NCBI GenBank assembly: GCA_036924085.1
Contig: JAVGWX010000013.1
Location: 53,507,904-53,571,903, forward strand
Length of the DNA stretch: 64,000 nucleotides
Source: Ariolimax columbianus
Taxonomy: Eukaryota; Mollusca; Gastropoda; Stylommatophora; Arionidae
Direction of reading: 5' to 3'
Shown: piece by piece, positions 20,052 to 32,114 of the stretch
How positions within the stretch are numbered: the stretch's first letter is position 1
Layout of the letters: each line of letters begins with the position of its first letter
Translations under genes and position numbers: made by a program
The notes under the pieces: model-generated
What the model was told of the DNA's origin: nothing
The model's database searches: none
The model's input: the letters and a program-made list of their open reading frames with translations, nothing else

Positions 20052-21996
20052 CGTTTGACAAAGTCTGGAAAGATGGACTTAGAGTCAAGCTAAGGAGACG
20101 TGATGTTTGTGGGAAAATGTACAAGTGGATCAACCACTACCTCAAACAAAGAACGGTCAGAGTCCAAGTACAAGGGCAGATGAGCAAAAAGGTGACACTC
20201 GAGCAGGGAGTACCCCAAGGGGGAGTACTGTCACCCACACTCTTCCTGGTATATATAAACGATGTTACAGAGAATATACCAAGAAGAGTCCATAGCTCAA
20301 TGTTTGCAGACGATCTGGCTATGTGGACCTCTGAAAAGAATCTCACCATAGCAAGAAATCGAATGCAGACGGCCCTAACATCGCTGGAAGAGTGGGCGAA
20401 CTCATTGCTGGTCAAAATAAACGAGGAGAAAACCACATGCACAATATTCTCGCTTTCATTAAAACCCCAAAATACCAAATTAAGTCTAAATGGCAAATTT
20501 CTGCAGCCAAACGACAACCCAACCTATCTGGGAGTCACATTTGATCAGAGCATGACATGTAAAAGTCAGATCGAGAGAAACCGAATGAAAGCCAGAGAAA
20601 GAATGGCAATCATGAGGAAACTTGCTGGCACAAGCTGAGGAGCAGACGAAGGCATACTAAAGAAACTGTACACTGGAAGAGTGAGACCAGTTCTCGAGTA
20701 TGGCATTGCGGCATGGACAACAGCAGCGAAGGCGAACTTCGATAAAGTTAGCAAACTTCAAAACCAAGCCATGAGAATTATAACAGGTGGCATGAAGTCA
20801 ACGCCAATTGTAGAACTCGAAAAGATTACAAAACTGCAATCCATGACCGATAGAAGAGACTGCAGAGCCCAGCTGCAGTCAGAGAAACTCCGAAGACTGA
20901 CCGACCATCCAATGCACCAGAGACTAAACAATTTGGGAAATGGGAAACTAAAGCGGAGAAACTTTGCAGAAATAGCCAAAGCAAAGATGCACGAAGATTC
21001 CATAAACGCACTAACAACACCAAAACCCATCACTACTGTACGAAAACCTACCTGGAGGCAGGATATATTTCCAGAGGTGGTAGAAAATATACCAGGTATT
21101 GCAAACAAAAACTGCCAGACTGAAAAAGAAAGGAGAGATACTACCCTAAGCTTCATAACGAAAAGCTACCCAAGCATGGACTGGACCCATGCATACACCG
21201 ACGGTTCTGTAACAAACACAACACAGAACGGAGGGGCAGGAGCATTCCTGAACCTACCAAATGGCAGAAAAATAACACTGTCATTCGCTACTGGTAAGTA
21301 CACAAGCAATTTCAGAGCGGAGGCATAGGCACTGAGGGCGGCAGTGGAAGAAATGGTGACACACAGTGAAAATGAAAGCCATATAGTCCTGCTCTCGCCG
21401 TAGTCACAGCGCTAAAAAGCCAGAAAAACACTGAGCTTAATGACTTAAGAGCAGCACTCTGAAAACTGTGCCAGCAGTCCGCACCAAAAAGGGTAGTGGT
21501 ACAGTGGGTCCCATTACACTCCTACATCCAAGGCAATGAGGAGGCAGACAGACTGGCAAAAGAAGGTGCAAGACTACCGCAAACAGATACTAGTATGACG
21601 TACGAAGAGTCAAAACGGCTTATCAAAGCCAGATACATGACCAAATGGGAAACCGAACATACTGGTTACACCAAAAACGATGCCTATTACCAGTTGAACC
21701 GAAGAGAGCAGGTCGTTGTCTTCAGACTTCGCACTGGCCACAATAGACTGAGGTACCACCTTTTCAACAAATTGAAGATAGGGTGTACCGACGAATGCCC
21801 GTGCGGTACTGGTAAAATTACCGCTGAACATCTGCTGCAGAACTGCCCGACATACGAGGATCAGAGAGAGCAGATGTGGCCATCACCAGTGGAACTGCAA
21901 GACAAGCTCTATGGCAGTGGCGACAGCCTCAGGATGACCGCCGCTTTTTTCGAAAAAATAATGGTTACTGTCTGACTGCGTTCGAAGAAGAAGAAG
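20052..21996 (+). pseudogene. I-clade LINE, 5'-truncated, clear target duplication
   Basis: aaacacaggcatatgc flanks it at 20036-20051 and 21997-22012. The copy starts at the RT motif FDKVWKDG, runs through GVPQGGVLSPTLF and MFADDLAMW and, after one stop (20637), enters the RT carboxy region. An RNase H domain follows: HAYTDGSVTNTTQNGGAG, then NFRAEA with a stop. The TDA of the next acidic site is deleted (21391-21400). After that come NEEADRLAK, a Cys-rich tail (CTDECPCGTG) and (GAA)n. Dead, but only slightly diverged from the 36- and 41-kb copies. Confidence 0.93.
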
Positions 21997-22012
21997 AAAC
22001 ACAGGCATATGC

Positions 22013-22459
22013 TTGATTCGTACATGTGCGCGTTCATGTGGTGTGGAAGCATCAAAGTAAGTGGCTTGGACATTTTCACAGCCACTCTTGCCAACATTGT
22101 TTAATTCTGGTCACCTAAATAATTAAAATGTTGGTGTTTGGTTGTTCAATTAATTAAATCTGCCTGCCAGGAAATTTCCTTCCGTTCTTTTTTAGGGCAG
22201 CACATTCTTCCAGAAGATTTGTCGCCAATCTGAATATAACCAGCTTTTCTACACATCGATCTTTATCTACGTTTTAAATTATTAAAAAAAAATAAAAAAT
22301 TATATCGACCTGTTAACCTGAAATGGAATGTACCGCTACAGTCATCAGCCACAGCCTACTGTAGATACGTGCCTTCTGTCCCACGGAGAAATCCATTTGA
22401 AACGTCACGTTCCACGGCTAAAGAAATAACGGAACTTTAACGTGTCAAATATCAGTGCA
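22013..22459. other. Unassigned single-copy-looking DNA
   Basis: It starts with the 3' target duplication of the I-clade insertion and ends near the LINE at 22.46 kb. There is a poly-A run at 22285. No gene seen. Confidence 0.4.
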
Positions 22460-24930
22460 TCTTCACGACTGGAGGAGAACATGTGGCCCATAGGGAAATA
22501 AAGAAACCAATGACCGGGGCCTCAGACTCCTAGAATTTGCAAGATGCAATCAGCTGTTGGTGGCAAATACGTTTGGGTTAAACAAGCCGTCGAGACGCTG
22601 GACATGGCATAACCCAAGCAAGGAAGTGCACAGCCAGATTGACTATATACTGGTCCAGAGGAGGTTCCGAACGAGTATCAACACCGACAAAACGAGAAGT
22701 TTCCCCGGAGCGGATATAGGAAGCGACCACGATCTGGTTATGATGACTATACGTCTGCGATTGAAGGGAGTCGCAAAGAAGGATGTGACCAGGCTAAAGT
22801 TTGACCTGGACAAACTAATGGACCAAAAATCACCGAAGTGTTCCAAGCAAGGGTGGGAGGGAGATTTGCGCCACTGTTGGCTCTCAGAGAGGGACTGGAT
22901 ACAGATATAGTTACAAAGTCTCTTAACGCAGCTCTCATAGATACTGCAACAGAGATCCTGGGATGCCACCAAACAAAAAAGAAGCCATAGGTGATCAAAT
23001 AAATTATAGATCTTTGTGATAAAAGAAGGTCACTGAAAAACCACAATCACCCACCGGAGAGGGTCGGCAGACATAAAGAGGTCAAGAAAGCCATACAACA
23101 AAACATGAGAGAGGCGAACGAAGCGTGGATATATGAGCAAAGTACAAGCATCGAAGAGAGACTAAACAGAAATGATGCTAAAGGAGCATACAAGGTTGTC
23201 AAAGAACTGGTAAAACCAAGACAAGGCAGGAACTTTCTGTTCCAGGATAAAAGCGGCAAGTGCCTTATTGAGGAAAAGGACGTACTGACACAATGGACAG
23301 AGTACTGTTCCGAGCTATATAACTATGAAGGGCGAAACGAATCCGAGAAAACAATCCCCCCAACACCAACAAAGAGGATAACCAACTGATAACGAAGGAA
23401 GAGGTAACTGCAGCGGTAAAGACATTGAGAAGAGGGAAGGCGGCCGGCGTGGACAATATACCAGCAGAGCTCTTACAAGCAGGTGGAGAGGTAGTAGTGG
23501 AAGGCCTGACACACATCTGCAACAAAATATGGACGACAGGAAACTGGCCGGACTTATAAACGAAATCAATGGTTATACCGTTACATAAGTCTGGAAACCT
23601 AAAGCTGTGCCAAAATTACAGAACAATAAGCCTCATCAGCCACCCTAGCAAGGTCATACTTAGATTAATCCTCGACCGATTGAAACCCCAAGCAGAGAAC
23701 ATCATTGCCGAGGAGCAAGCAGGGTTCAGACAGGGAAGAAGCACTACAGAACAGATATTTAATTTAAGGCTGCTAAGCGAGAAATATCTAGAACGACAGC
23801 AAACACTGTATCATGTGTTTGTGGATTTTAAGAAGGCGTTTGATAGGGAATGGCATAAAGCGCTTTGGGCAACCATGTGGATGTATACAATCAAGAGAAG
23901 TATTATAACGGTCCTTGAACACCTGTATGACAAGGCGTCTAGCGCAGTTCTTGTGAATGGGAGGCGAGGGTACCGGTTTCGCACATCAGTTGGTGTGAGA
24001 CAGGGATGTACACTCTCTCCACCTCTTTTCAACATATTCCTTGAAGGAATGAGTGAGGCACTTGGAGGTCACGTTGGTACTGTCAAGATAGGGGGCCGAA
24101 CGATTACCAACCTTCGTTTTGCAGATGATATCGACGAGTTGGCGGGTTCAGAAGCAGAACTCCAGGAATGGGTCAGAAGGCTCGATGAAACAGCTCTTGA
24201 CTATGGTATGAAAATAAACGCTGGAAAGACAAAATTAATGACCAACAACGCCAAGGGCTTCAACAGCAGGATAAAAGCTAACGGTCAGGAACTCGAAGTG
24301 GTTGACCGTTTTAAATATCTTGGGTCGATTGTCAGTGATGAAGGATCAAAATGTGAGGTGTTGGCCAGAATAGCACAGACAAAAGCGGCGCTTGCACGGC
24401 TTAACAAAATCTGGCAAGATAAACGGTAAGCCATATGCACGAAAATCAGATTAATGCGTACACTGGTCCTGTCAATATTCCTGTGAGACATGGACAGTTA
24501 CAGCTGACCTTCAACGAAGGATACAGGCCTTGGAGATGAGATGTTTCCGAAAACTTTTAAACGTCACGTACAAAGATCAAGTTACAAATGAGGAAATACG
24601 AGATAGAATTACAACAGCTATAGGGCCTTTCGAAGACCTCTTGGCAACTGTCAAAAGAAGGTAAACTAACTTGGTACCGTCACATATCGAGATCAAATGG
24701 TCTTGCAAATACAATCCTCCACTGAAAGGTTCATGGCAGACGACGAAGAGGCCGGTCCAAAAAGAGATGGGAGGAAAACAGAAAAGAATGGAGCAATCTC
24801 CGACCAGAAGAGTCACAGGCAGCGGCATCTGACAGAGAAGTGTGGCGTAAGGTTGTGAGGATGTCTTCATGTGTGACCCAACGACCTCACCGGTTACGGG
24901 ACCTGACCCGCGTTCAATAACGTGTTCGGG
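22460..24930 (+). mobile_element. RTE-like LINE, nearly complete RT, truncated in endonuclease
   Basis: It opens inside the endonuclease (GLRLLEFARCNQLLVANTFG, then RRWTWHNP, QIDYILVQRRF, GADIGSDHDLV; the IDY and SDH motifs are in place). Linker frames follow (23105-23389), then KAAGVDNIPAELLQAGGE. The RT frame at 23569-24429 is interrupted upstream by one TAA (about 23559). After 24430 the tail runs in frame shifts: MRCFRKLLNVTYKDQV, GRRRRGRSKKRWEE, TQRPHRLRDL. Few lesions suggest moderate age. The endonuclease would nick target DNA and RT would prime there. Confidence 0.9.
23569..24429 (+). CDS. RTE-like reverse transcriptase core, open frame
   Basis: 286 codons without a stop. Motifs in order: NYRTISLISHPSKV (residues 18-31), EEQAGFRQGRSTTEQIF, VFVDFKKAFDREWH (motif A Asp), SVGVRQGCTLSPPLFNIFLE, NLRFADDIDELAGS (catalytic Asp pair), NAGKTKLM and FKYLGSIVSDEGSKCEVLAR. 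The first Met is inside the original protein, so it is not a natural start. Confidence 0.88.
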   Translation: MVIPLHKSGNLKLCQNYRTISLISHPSKVILRLILDRLKPQAENIIAEEQAGFRQGRSTTEQIFNLRLLSEKYLERQQTLYHVFVDFKKAFDREWHKALWATMWMYTIKRSIITVLEHLYDKASSAVLVNGRRGYRFRTSVGVRQGCTLSPPLFNIFLEGMSEALGGHVGTVKIGGRTITNLRFADDIDELAGSEAELQEWVRRLDETALDYGMKINAGKTKLMTNNAKGFNSRIKANGQELEVVDRFKYLGSIVSDEGSKCEVLARIAQTKAALARLNKIWQDKR

Positions 24931-25784
24931 GGAAGAAAAAAAAGATAGATATGCAGTCGTTTTTCAGGGCAAGGTTTCTATGAAAGGATCACTCTCAACA
25001 TCGATTTGCTGTGTTTTATACCGCGAATTTGTTGTATTTCTCTGTGTGGAACATGAAATGATTATAAACCTTGGCACAATATGATTTCAAGATTATTTAG
25101 TCCGCTGTAGAATGTGACGTTTCGAGTGGTTTTCTTGATGAGTCAGACGGCCTATCTAATGTACGCCATACATCAGCTGTTAAATACGTATGATGAGGAT
25201 CCAATGAACTCTGTTTGGTATAAATTCTTAACGCAAGTGCCAAAAATGCGTACTGACGTCAAATAAACTGGTCCGTAATGTGAAAAATACGTACTTCCCC
25301 TTAGACAAAAAAAAAAGCGAACAAAAGATATCAATAATAAAGTTATTCATTCATTTATTAACCTGGTAGTTTTTTTTACTTTGGCCAGCGAACATGTGCA
25401 GAATATACGAAGTAAGCCTCGTATTGGAAAGCCATGCTCTAATGTGTTATAAAGGAAAGCTGGTCACATAGCAGACAGTGCTGTCGGAGATCAAGTGTTG
25501 GACATTTGATTGAACTAGACCTCGTCTTCTTTGTGAGGTTGTGTCATCCTCGCTGCCCTTTAATTCCCTAACACTAAAGCTAGGTATAATTTTACAGCTT
25601 GGTAGACTGCACTGTGTCGGTAATGGGAGACTAGCGTGATATTTTCGCCCGCAAAAAAATTATTTCTTTACCACTATGCTATTCAGAAGACCAAGTGTTA
25701 AATAATTATATAGCCTTAACTCAATGTCTTTATACTGTTTTTGAAATACTCTGTAAAGTCTGCAAACAATCAGTTTCTTTTACT
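24931..25784. other. AT-rich, one possible Penelope-type terminus
   Basis: Minus strand at 25150-25105 reads tcaagaaaaccactcgaaac followed by gtcac, like the terminus at 26.7 kb. No gene recognised. Confidence 0.4.
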
Positions 25785-26485
25785 TCATTTGATCTCTATA
25801 TGACTATGCGCATCCAATTTATTATTGGATGCATTAATTGACCGTGCCGCCACTATTTCCTGTGGCAATGCAATTACAAGGATTCACCACTCTCTAACTA
25901 ACAACATTTTTCCTAGTATCTAATCTGGACCTTTGCTTAAATCAATTTGTAGCTGTGCCCTTTTTTACTTTGAAAAACTTATTATAGTCTTCTTCTTCTT
26001 CTTCGTTCGCTCTCAATCTCCCACTACCAAACCCTGAAAGGGTAAGTAGCAGAATGTAGTCCATAGAACGGAATGCGTTGTGTTGTAGTTTACAGATTGA
26101 CTGCAATATTTGCACCTTTCGGTCCAACACATCCGACTTCAACAAGCATTTTTTGAGTACCGGGTTAGCATTCCCTCTTCGATCCCTTCTCCTTAGCCAG
26201 TCTGCCCTGCCGCAGCCTTTTATCCAGGATCACCGCGTGGAGGTGTAGAAGGGTCTTGGCAGCTATGGTTCGCTGGCCCTGACGCTAGCAGTCAGCTATG
26301 GGTCGCTGACCACTGCAGCTCATGCGCTGCTCAGCATCTTGATCCCATTATTATAGTCTAATGTATCCTTTCCGTTGATTATCTTATAAACATGTATTAA
26401 ATCACCTTTAATTCTTTTCTTTTCTATACACTTTATTTTTCTGAGTCGTTCGTAATAACTATAATTTCGGAATCCCATTATCAGT
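25785..26485 (-). pseudogene. CR1-like LINE carboxy end, split by a short element
   Basis: Minus-strand pieces KLIMGFRNYSYYERLRKIK and RIKGDLIHVYKIINGKDTL (26480-26360) are followed, after the insertion, by FKQRSRLDTRKNVVS and RVVNPCN (25985-25850). Those are the usual end of CR1-type RT proteins. Frameshifted. Confidence 0.8.
25991..26347 (-). mobile_element. 357-bp LINE-derived SINE-like element, copy 2
   Basis: Flanked by ttattatagtct at 25979-25990 and 26348-26359. On the minus strand it starts gggatcaagatgctgagcag and ends cgaacgaagaagaagaagaa. It is very close to the copy at 6864-7224 over its full length, so both moved recently as one unit. Confidence 0.9.
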
Positions 26486-26638
26486 TTTCTCGCTCTTCAT
26501 TAGTAATAAAATGAAACTAACAAGCACATCAAGTAATAATCCTACAGGATTATCAAACGACAAACTCACTATTACCTGATGTGCTTGTTAGTTGCATTGT
26601 ATACCTAATGAAGAGGGACAAAACTGACATTGGAATTA
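26469..26638. repeat. Imperfect inverted repeat, about 70-bp arms
   Basis: Left arm 26469-26538 and right arm 26570-26638. The core ctaacaagcacatca is mirrored by tgatgtgcttgttag, and outer parts (tcagtttt, ctcttcattag) are mirrored too with scattered mismatches. The spacer is about 31 bp. The left arm is part of the CR1-like coding sequence, so this is an inverted duplication of LINE DNA and could fold into a long hairpin. Confidence 0.85.
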
Positions 26639-26649
26639 CATTGTGAATA

Positions 26650-27689
26650 ATACTGATTCACTCACTTTTACTCATAATTTTTTTTTAATGTTCACTGTGA
26701 GCTAACGTTTCGCCATTCGAAAAGAAGTTTTCTTCTTGACGTCAAAATGTAGCACGTGACTTTTAGTTAATATCAGATATTTATATTCTTACTAATAATC
26801 CTGGTAAGGTGTCTCTTTAGATTGTCTTTCCATTACAGGAAGTGAGCGACTTTGTCGAGCCTTCTTGTGAGAGCCCAATAATTTCGTTGCTTGTGCGAGT
26901 CCGTCTCTAGTCATTGTTGGAATGCAGCAAAAACCTGTCAAGATAATAATGAAGTCCTCTTAAACTAAAACAGATATGCATTTGTGTTTGTTGTTAGTAA
27001 AAGAGTTTTGTGTTGCATATTTGCACTCACACAATTTCTATATCAACAGGCAAATATAGCAACAACTGAAACAATAGCTATGTTGACATGTGTAATTTAT
27101 AGTTAGAAATGCGTCAATTGTTTGTTTCAACGTATATTTTCGGAGGTGGTGGTGGGTTAGTTCGATTGCTATGGATATATTTTTTCCTGTTGTGATTAAC
27201 CTTGCGATTTAAAGCATGGCAAGTGTATTACGTGTTGTTTTTTGTCACAAATTGAATTAAATCTTACGACTTCAATTATACACGGCATTTTTAAAGTACA
27301 CTATAACAATTGTTCTAAACATTTGGTCGTTGGTTCTTAATAAGCTTAATTGCGTCTCTTTTTATTTCCAAATTAAAATTGTGGATAATTTCATAGATAT
27401 TTATTTTGTTACTATATACAATATATTCCTCATACATTTCGATGAGTACTTTTTATCTCCTCGTTGTCAGTCATTCGCAAATGTTATTGTTCATTTACAG
27501 ATGGCTGTTTGGCTGTCTTTAATCGACATTATTTTAAGACACTTACTGTGTGTCTCAAATTGTACAACTGGATCATCGATATAAATTAATCTAGTCATAC
27601 ACCCCACACAGGTAAACATTTTGCAACACAATTAAAAACAAATCTAAATGACTACATACTTTGCTAGCGTTGAGTATCTTTAAGTATAA
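26650..27689. other. AT-rich, TE-poor; Penelope-type terminus at 26.7 kb
   Basis: On the minus strand 26747-26700 reads gacgtcaagaagaaaacttc then ttttcgaatggcgaaacgtt. This is a hairpin plus GAAACGTT arrangement like Penelope-like ends. The 84-codon frame at 27330-27584 is AT-rich and unrecognised. Confidence 0.45.
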
Positions 27690-28030
27690 GTGTCCCCACT
27701 GTTATATTCTAATATTTTCCTAAGAATCGACTTCACCGCACTTATGGCATACCCAGTCTCTTTCATTAAATGGCAAAGAGTGAGAATATTGATGGTTCCA
27801 GCAGCTTGTTGGTTGTGCACAATTCTGCTTCGTCCTCATTTGCACCCAAAGCCGCTCGAATCTAGTTCGGTATCAAAGATCTGCTGTCTGTGAATTTCAG
27901 ATTCATACATTGCAGTGTTATCATCTAACAGACGGTCATTGATAAACAAAATGCCACTCATATCCATATCTAGTAGCCACACTAACACATACAAGTAAGT
28001 CTTTACAATTTCAAGAGGTAACATAAGTTG
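27690..28030 (-). pseudogene. RNase H-type LINE carboxy-terminal relic
   Basis: The minus frame from 28024 reads SGILFINDRLLDDNTAMYES then IHRQQIFDTELDSSGFG, and in a shifted frame VHNQQAAGTINILTLCHLMK. It aligns with the LINE at 53.6-54.5 kb (SDILKLIHDRLQDEDTVIDE, CNQRATGSISIYTLGHLM). The RNase H core is absent. Confidence 0.75.
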
Positions 28031-30804
28031 TTAACTGTGCGATTGAAGCGCCGCTCTGTCAGGCTACGCGACAGTGCCTCGGCATAATTATCGATACCTG
28101 CTATTGTTTACCACTTATTTTGTTCATTCAATTTTGATTATTAACACTTCATGTTCCCTATATCTTTGTTATCCAAACTTTCTTCTCCTTTCTGCTTTCA
28201 CTCTATCAATTGAAAATGTTATCGAAATGTTCTCTATTGCCATTTCCTTGTTCCAAAAATGGCAATTGAAACCGAACTACTGATATCGAACTATCTTTGT
28301 CTGGCAGTCCTTCACAATTTAGAACTGAAAGTCGAAAAACCTTGTGCTATGAACATTTTTAACAAGGGTTTCAGTTCGTCGGTTTAGCAACACTCATTTA
28401 TTTGTTAATGCTTTTGGTCGCCTAAACCATGCTTGAAAACAAAGTCCCTTTAAACGCATTCCTGTTATTTAAGTACGGGACGTACATGTTTGGAGCAAAG
28501 TAAATGGAATATAAACACTTCATTAAATACTTTTTACTGAAATTGCATACTGAGGCTCAGTTTTGTTTAACTATGCCTGCAGCAGCCGATCAAGTCTTCC
28601 TTCTAATTACCAAAAATGGTATTCCTGGTGGCAGTGCAGATTTCAAATATACGTTTGAAGTAATATGAGATTAATAATAGAGAGGAAACTCAACACAACC
28701 ATAAATGCTAAAATGCGGTTGTAAATGTTCGTAGAATGTATATTATTACGTTAAATTATAGTATCCAACATTCTTGCACAAACAGGGTTTATAATAAATA
28801 TCCTACATATTTAGCATCAAAGTGGCTATTAAATACCGGTGACTATATATTTTAAATTGATTTCTGCTAATCCTATATAACAAATACATATATTGTTTAA
28901 AGTTGATTTTAATTCAATTACTTTTCTACTATACACACATCACATACATTCTTTCACATTAATCAAAGATATTGTTTTATATTTACCATACCATGAACTA
29001 TAATAATGGGGAGAGCATTCTACTTCACCAGATGCTAACAAAAGACTATTTTAACGTGGACTGTTTTGTCAGCTCTTTTAACATGGCCGATTTGCCTCTA
29101 GGCATTATGCCATGGTTTCTTCTGGCCTCTTTAGTAATTTTAATTATCCCATTGACCTTTTATGCTATTTGTTTGACTGATTTTTAGCTGTCTACAAAAC
29201 GTGTGTTATATTTCAATTAGGTCTTTGGTATACAACTTATTTACTGATAATTATGTAGGAAAGTTGTTTGTACATTACCTGGCGTAGTTGATACTGTGTA
29301 TAATACAAACTATAATTACGCCCATTATTCCCACTGCTGTGGTCCACCAGGAGGATTTATATCGCCGAGCAATAAAACAAACGTGCCTATACGGACACCA
29401 AGCACTTTACCGGATTGGTTTTTATTTTAACTTGCTATAACGAAAGAAAAACACCAAATGCATAACCGATGTTATGAACAAACGTCCTCGTGGTCAGATA
29501 CCGACATCCAAACTACTCGGCCAGCTGGTCCTCTAGTAGATTGTATCGTTCAACAACTTCTATCTTTCTAGCTGTTTTTCACTAAACGATTACTCATTCT
29601 TTAATTGCGTAATGCAATATGCATATCTAAATTGTAATTAACAACAGATGCTAACACGTGAAAAAGTCAAAAGCACATACACAATAACAGTGCATTTCAA
29701 GATCTGCATAAGAATCCACATCCTTGACCTTATTTCTACAGTTTATATATTCTGAATGCATATATTTCAATGCGTATATGTCATTGTAGTAAATTATTTA
29801 TCCAATTCTTCTTTAATACAAATTTTCAGTACATGAATAGAATGAACTACATCAGGCTCGGGTAGTAACATAGTTTCTTACCAAAGAGTAAAATGTGTCT
29901 TTAAATTGTTATGTCACCCCGCAATGTGTTTCAAGTTGACGTCAAAGAGGCTGTTTTCCAACGACCAAAATAACCACTTACTTGAGTGATGTTAGTTGCT
30001 ACACTTCTCACACAAAGCAGCTCTCAAACACGTGACATTAGCATCTTTTTTTTTTTTTTGTAGAATACATATTGATCGCAGTCCCGGAGCTCAGCTTTTG
30101 TTCCGTCAGGCCAATCCATATCTGAAGGTAAATTTCATAGAATTATATAAGAGGCAAATAACTCTGCTAAGGTTGGCTGGAGAGGTAGTGTATGAACAAA
30201 AAGCTGTATTTTTATTATTTTATTTTCATTCTAGTATTTGGTAAAAAACAGGAAAAGGCAAATATCACAGAAATGTCATGGAAATACAAAGTACTTAAAA
30301 TGCTGAAATAGACGGAGTTCTGGAGATTTGTATGTGTTCACCATGGCAGCACGCATTAAAACAATCAATATAACTAAATTAACGGAGTTCATTCTAGAAT
30401 ATGAATGTTTTCTAGTTCATACAACACCTTCAATCACTACTGCTGTGATTACTATCTCTCTCCTGCCATTTCAACTTTTTTCCTCAAATACATAAATTAC
30501 AACATAGAACACGAATAATTGAAAAATTTCTTAACGTTTGATCGGAACATAAATGACACTCATTAGTGAGTCGTAGAGCACTCGCTTTTCTCCGCAAAAA
30601 TACTGGTTTCAACTCTTGCTCCCGACACGCTGTAGTAGTCCTAACTGTGAAAGGGTTCATTTGTAAATGGGTACCGTTAGTGAAAGAAATGAAGGGAGAA
30701 ATTGAGTCCACTTCATACAAGCTGTGGTTTAGTACAATAAAGTCTCTAATACTTCATTTTCAACGTCAGTGAATGCTACTGTACTTCATTTATTTGTACA
30801 TATA
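28031..30804. other. TE-poor AT-rich block, no confirmed gene
   Basis: The longest stretch without recognisable retroelements. It has two short membrane-segment-like frames near 29.1 kb (plus) and 29.3 kb (minus). An exon-like 64-bp segment lies at 30064-30127 after poly-T plus tag and before gtaaat. It may be intron or intergenic DNA of a host gene. Confidence 0.4.
29083..29187 (+). CDS. Possible 34-aa single-pass membrane peptide
   Basis: ATG in a strong start context (aacATGG: A at -3, G at +4). The 34-residue frame begins MADLPLGIMPWFLL and continues with about 20 hydrophobic residues (FLLASLVILIIPLTFYAI) to a stop. A possible acceptor (tttgtcag) precedes it. Small animal membrane peptides have this shape, but short hydrophobic frames are also common by chance in AT-rich DNA. 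No family recognised. Confidence 0.18.
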   Translation: MADLPLGIMPWFLLASLVILIIPLTFYAICLTDF

Positions 30805-31025
30805 GAAAAGCCGCTGGTCGAGTGATATGCAAGTCAGTGTTCTGAACAATGAGGGCATGCGTTCAAATCCTCTGCAATGCATAGGTGTTTTTCTGTTGAA
30901 AGAAAACCTAGCCTGTTCAGAGCGAGGTAACTGCAAGAAACTTCAGGGACACGAAACCTTTATTCGCCAGCCATATACATCCTTCTGGAGAACCCCAGTA
31001 ATGAGAATGAACGATAATGTTTTGG
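30805..31025 (+). mobile_element. Probable tRNA-derived SINE
   Basis: tggtcgagtga at 30815-30825 fits an A box and cgttcaaatcc at 30860-30870 fits a B box, 34 bp apart. A non-tRNA body follows to the LINE fragment. No second copy is seen in the window. Confidence 0.5.
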
Positions 31026-31027
31026 GC

Positions 31028-31402
31028 TTTCTTCTTCTTCTTCTTCTTCCTCGTTCGTCTTCAGACCTCAACTTCAATGACTCTAACGAAGGCTCTGTAC
31101 ACTTCCGTACAGCTTATCGCGGAAGGACACTGGATGTTGTAAAACTACTTCTTTTGTCGGTATACAGTGGGCAGGACTGCTTTCGTATGGACTGTACCGC
31201 AAGCACAAAGGTCTGTAGTGCCAATCTTGAACTTGTTGTACAGATGACATCTAAGTCTGTTGTGACTTGTGCGTAGTCGAAGAATGATCACCTGGTCTCG
31301 CCTGGAGAGTTGATAGTAGGCATCATTTTCTATGTGGCCAGGGGGGTCTTTTTTCATTTTGCACTGCTTTAGTCTCATTGTATATGCTCTTTGGACTTTC
31401 AA
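31028..31402 (-). pseudogene. I-clade-related LINE 3' fragment
   Basis: The minus frame (31402-31145) reads ENDAYYQLSRRDQVIILRLR, TSHNRLRCHLYNKFKIG and TTDLCACGT. This aligns with the I-clade carboxy end (KNDAYYQLNRREQVVVFRLR, CTDECPCGTG). The tail is (GAA)n at 31030-31050. It is clearly diverged, so a different subfamily. Confidence 0.82.
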
Positions 31403-31589
31403 TTATACTTGGACTACTTGGAATCTTGGTATTCAGAAATGTTTAATGTCTGTTGCGTAGTAGGTATTTTAGAGCTTCCGTCGGCGTTCTAGACATGGGG
31501 GAGGGTACAACTAATTTCAGTAGATCTTCAATTTAAATTTTTGAAATTAGCACTGGCAGCGGCCGATAAGCATACTCTTTTCCATTTCT

Positions 31590-31779
31590 AGCTGGCAATA
31601 GATTTTTAACGTGCTCGACACTGACACGGAAGTCCGATCCCACTACCCAGAGATCAAAGGAAATGTTACCAGAAGATACCCGTGAAAAAATTCCCGGTCT
31701 CCACCGTGATTTGAACCTGCGACCTCCAGCACCCGAGGCGGACCGGACATCTTACCACTGAACCACCTGACTTTCAATA
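31590..31779 (-). mobile_element. tRNA-derived SINE
   Basis: On the minus strand tggttcagtgg (31765-31755) is an A box and ggttcaaatca (31717-31707) a B box, with tRNA-like spacing of about 38 bp. The body extends to lower coordinates; its end is not clear. Confidence 0.65.
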
Positions 31780-31921
31780 ATACATGAAAATAGTTCAATG
31801 ACATTTTTGTACAATAGCAAACAGTACCAAAGGTACAAAGTCTCTTGCTATTTTTCTATGATTAGCATCAAATTTAACTTCCGCAATTTATGCTACAACA
31901 TTAGTTTATCCCTCATTATCA

Positions 31922-32114
31922 TTTGGTTGATTAGTCCGGAGACTAGTTGTAAGGCTGTCTATGTCTTTCCATTTGACCTATCCTCTGTTTAAGTAATCCA
32001 GAGACTAGTTGTAAGGCTGTCTATGTCTTTCCATTTGACCCTATCCTCTGGTTGATTAGTCCGGAGACTGGTTGTAAGGCTGTGTATGTCTTTTCATTTG
32101 ACCTTATCCTCTGC
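31922..32114 (-). repeat. Triplicated 3' end of an RTE-like LINE
   Basis: Three tandem copies of about 64 bp, each containing agtccggagactagttgt or a variant followed by ggctgt, atgtcttt and catttgacc. The LINE at 44.27 kb has this segment once, directly before its (ATC)n tail. The extra copies are therefore a local tandem expansion of the LINE 3' end. Confidence 0.85.

Noticed and set aside
30064..30127. 64-bp plus-strand exon between poly-T/tag and gtaaat
   Set aside because: Splice-like borders alone are too common by chance; no flanking exon or protein similarity was found.
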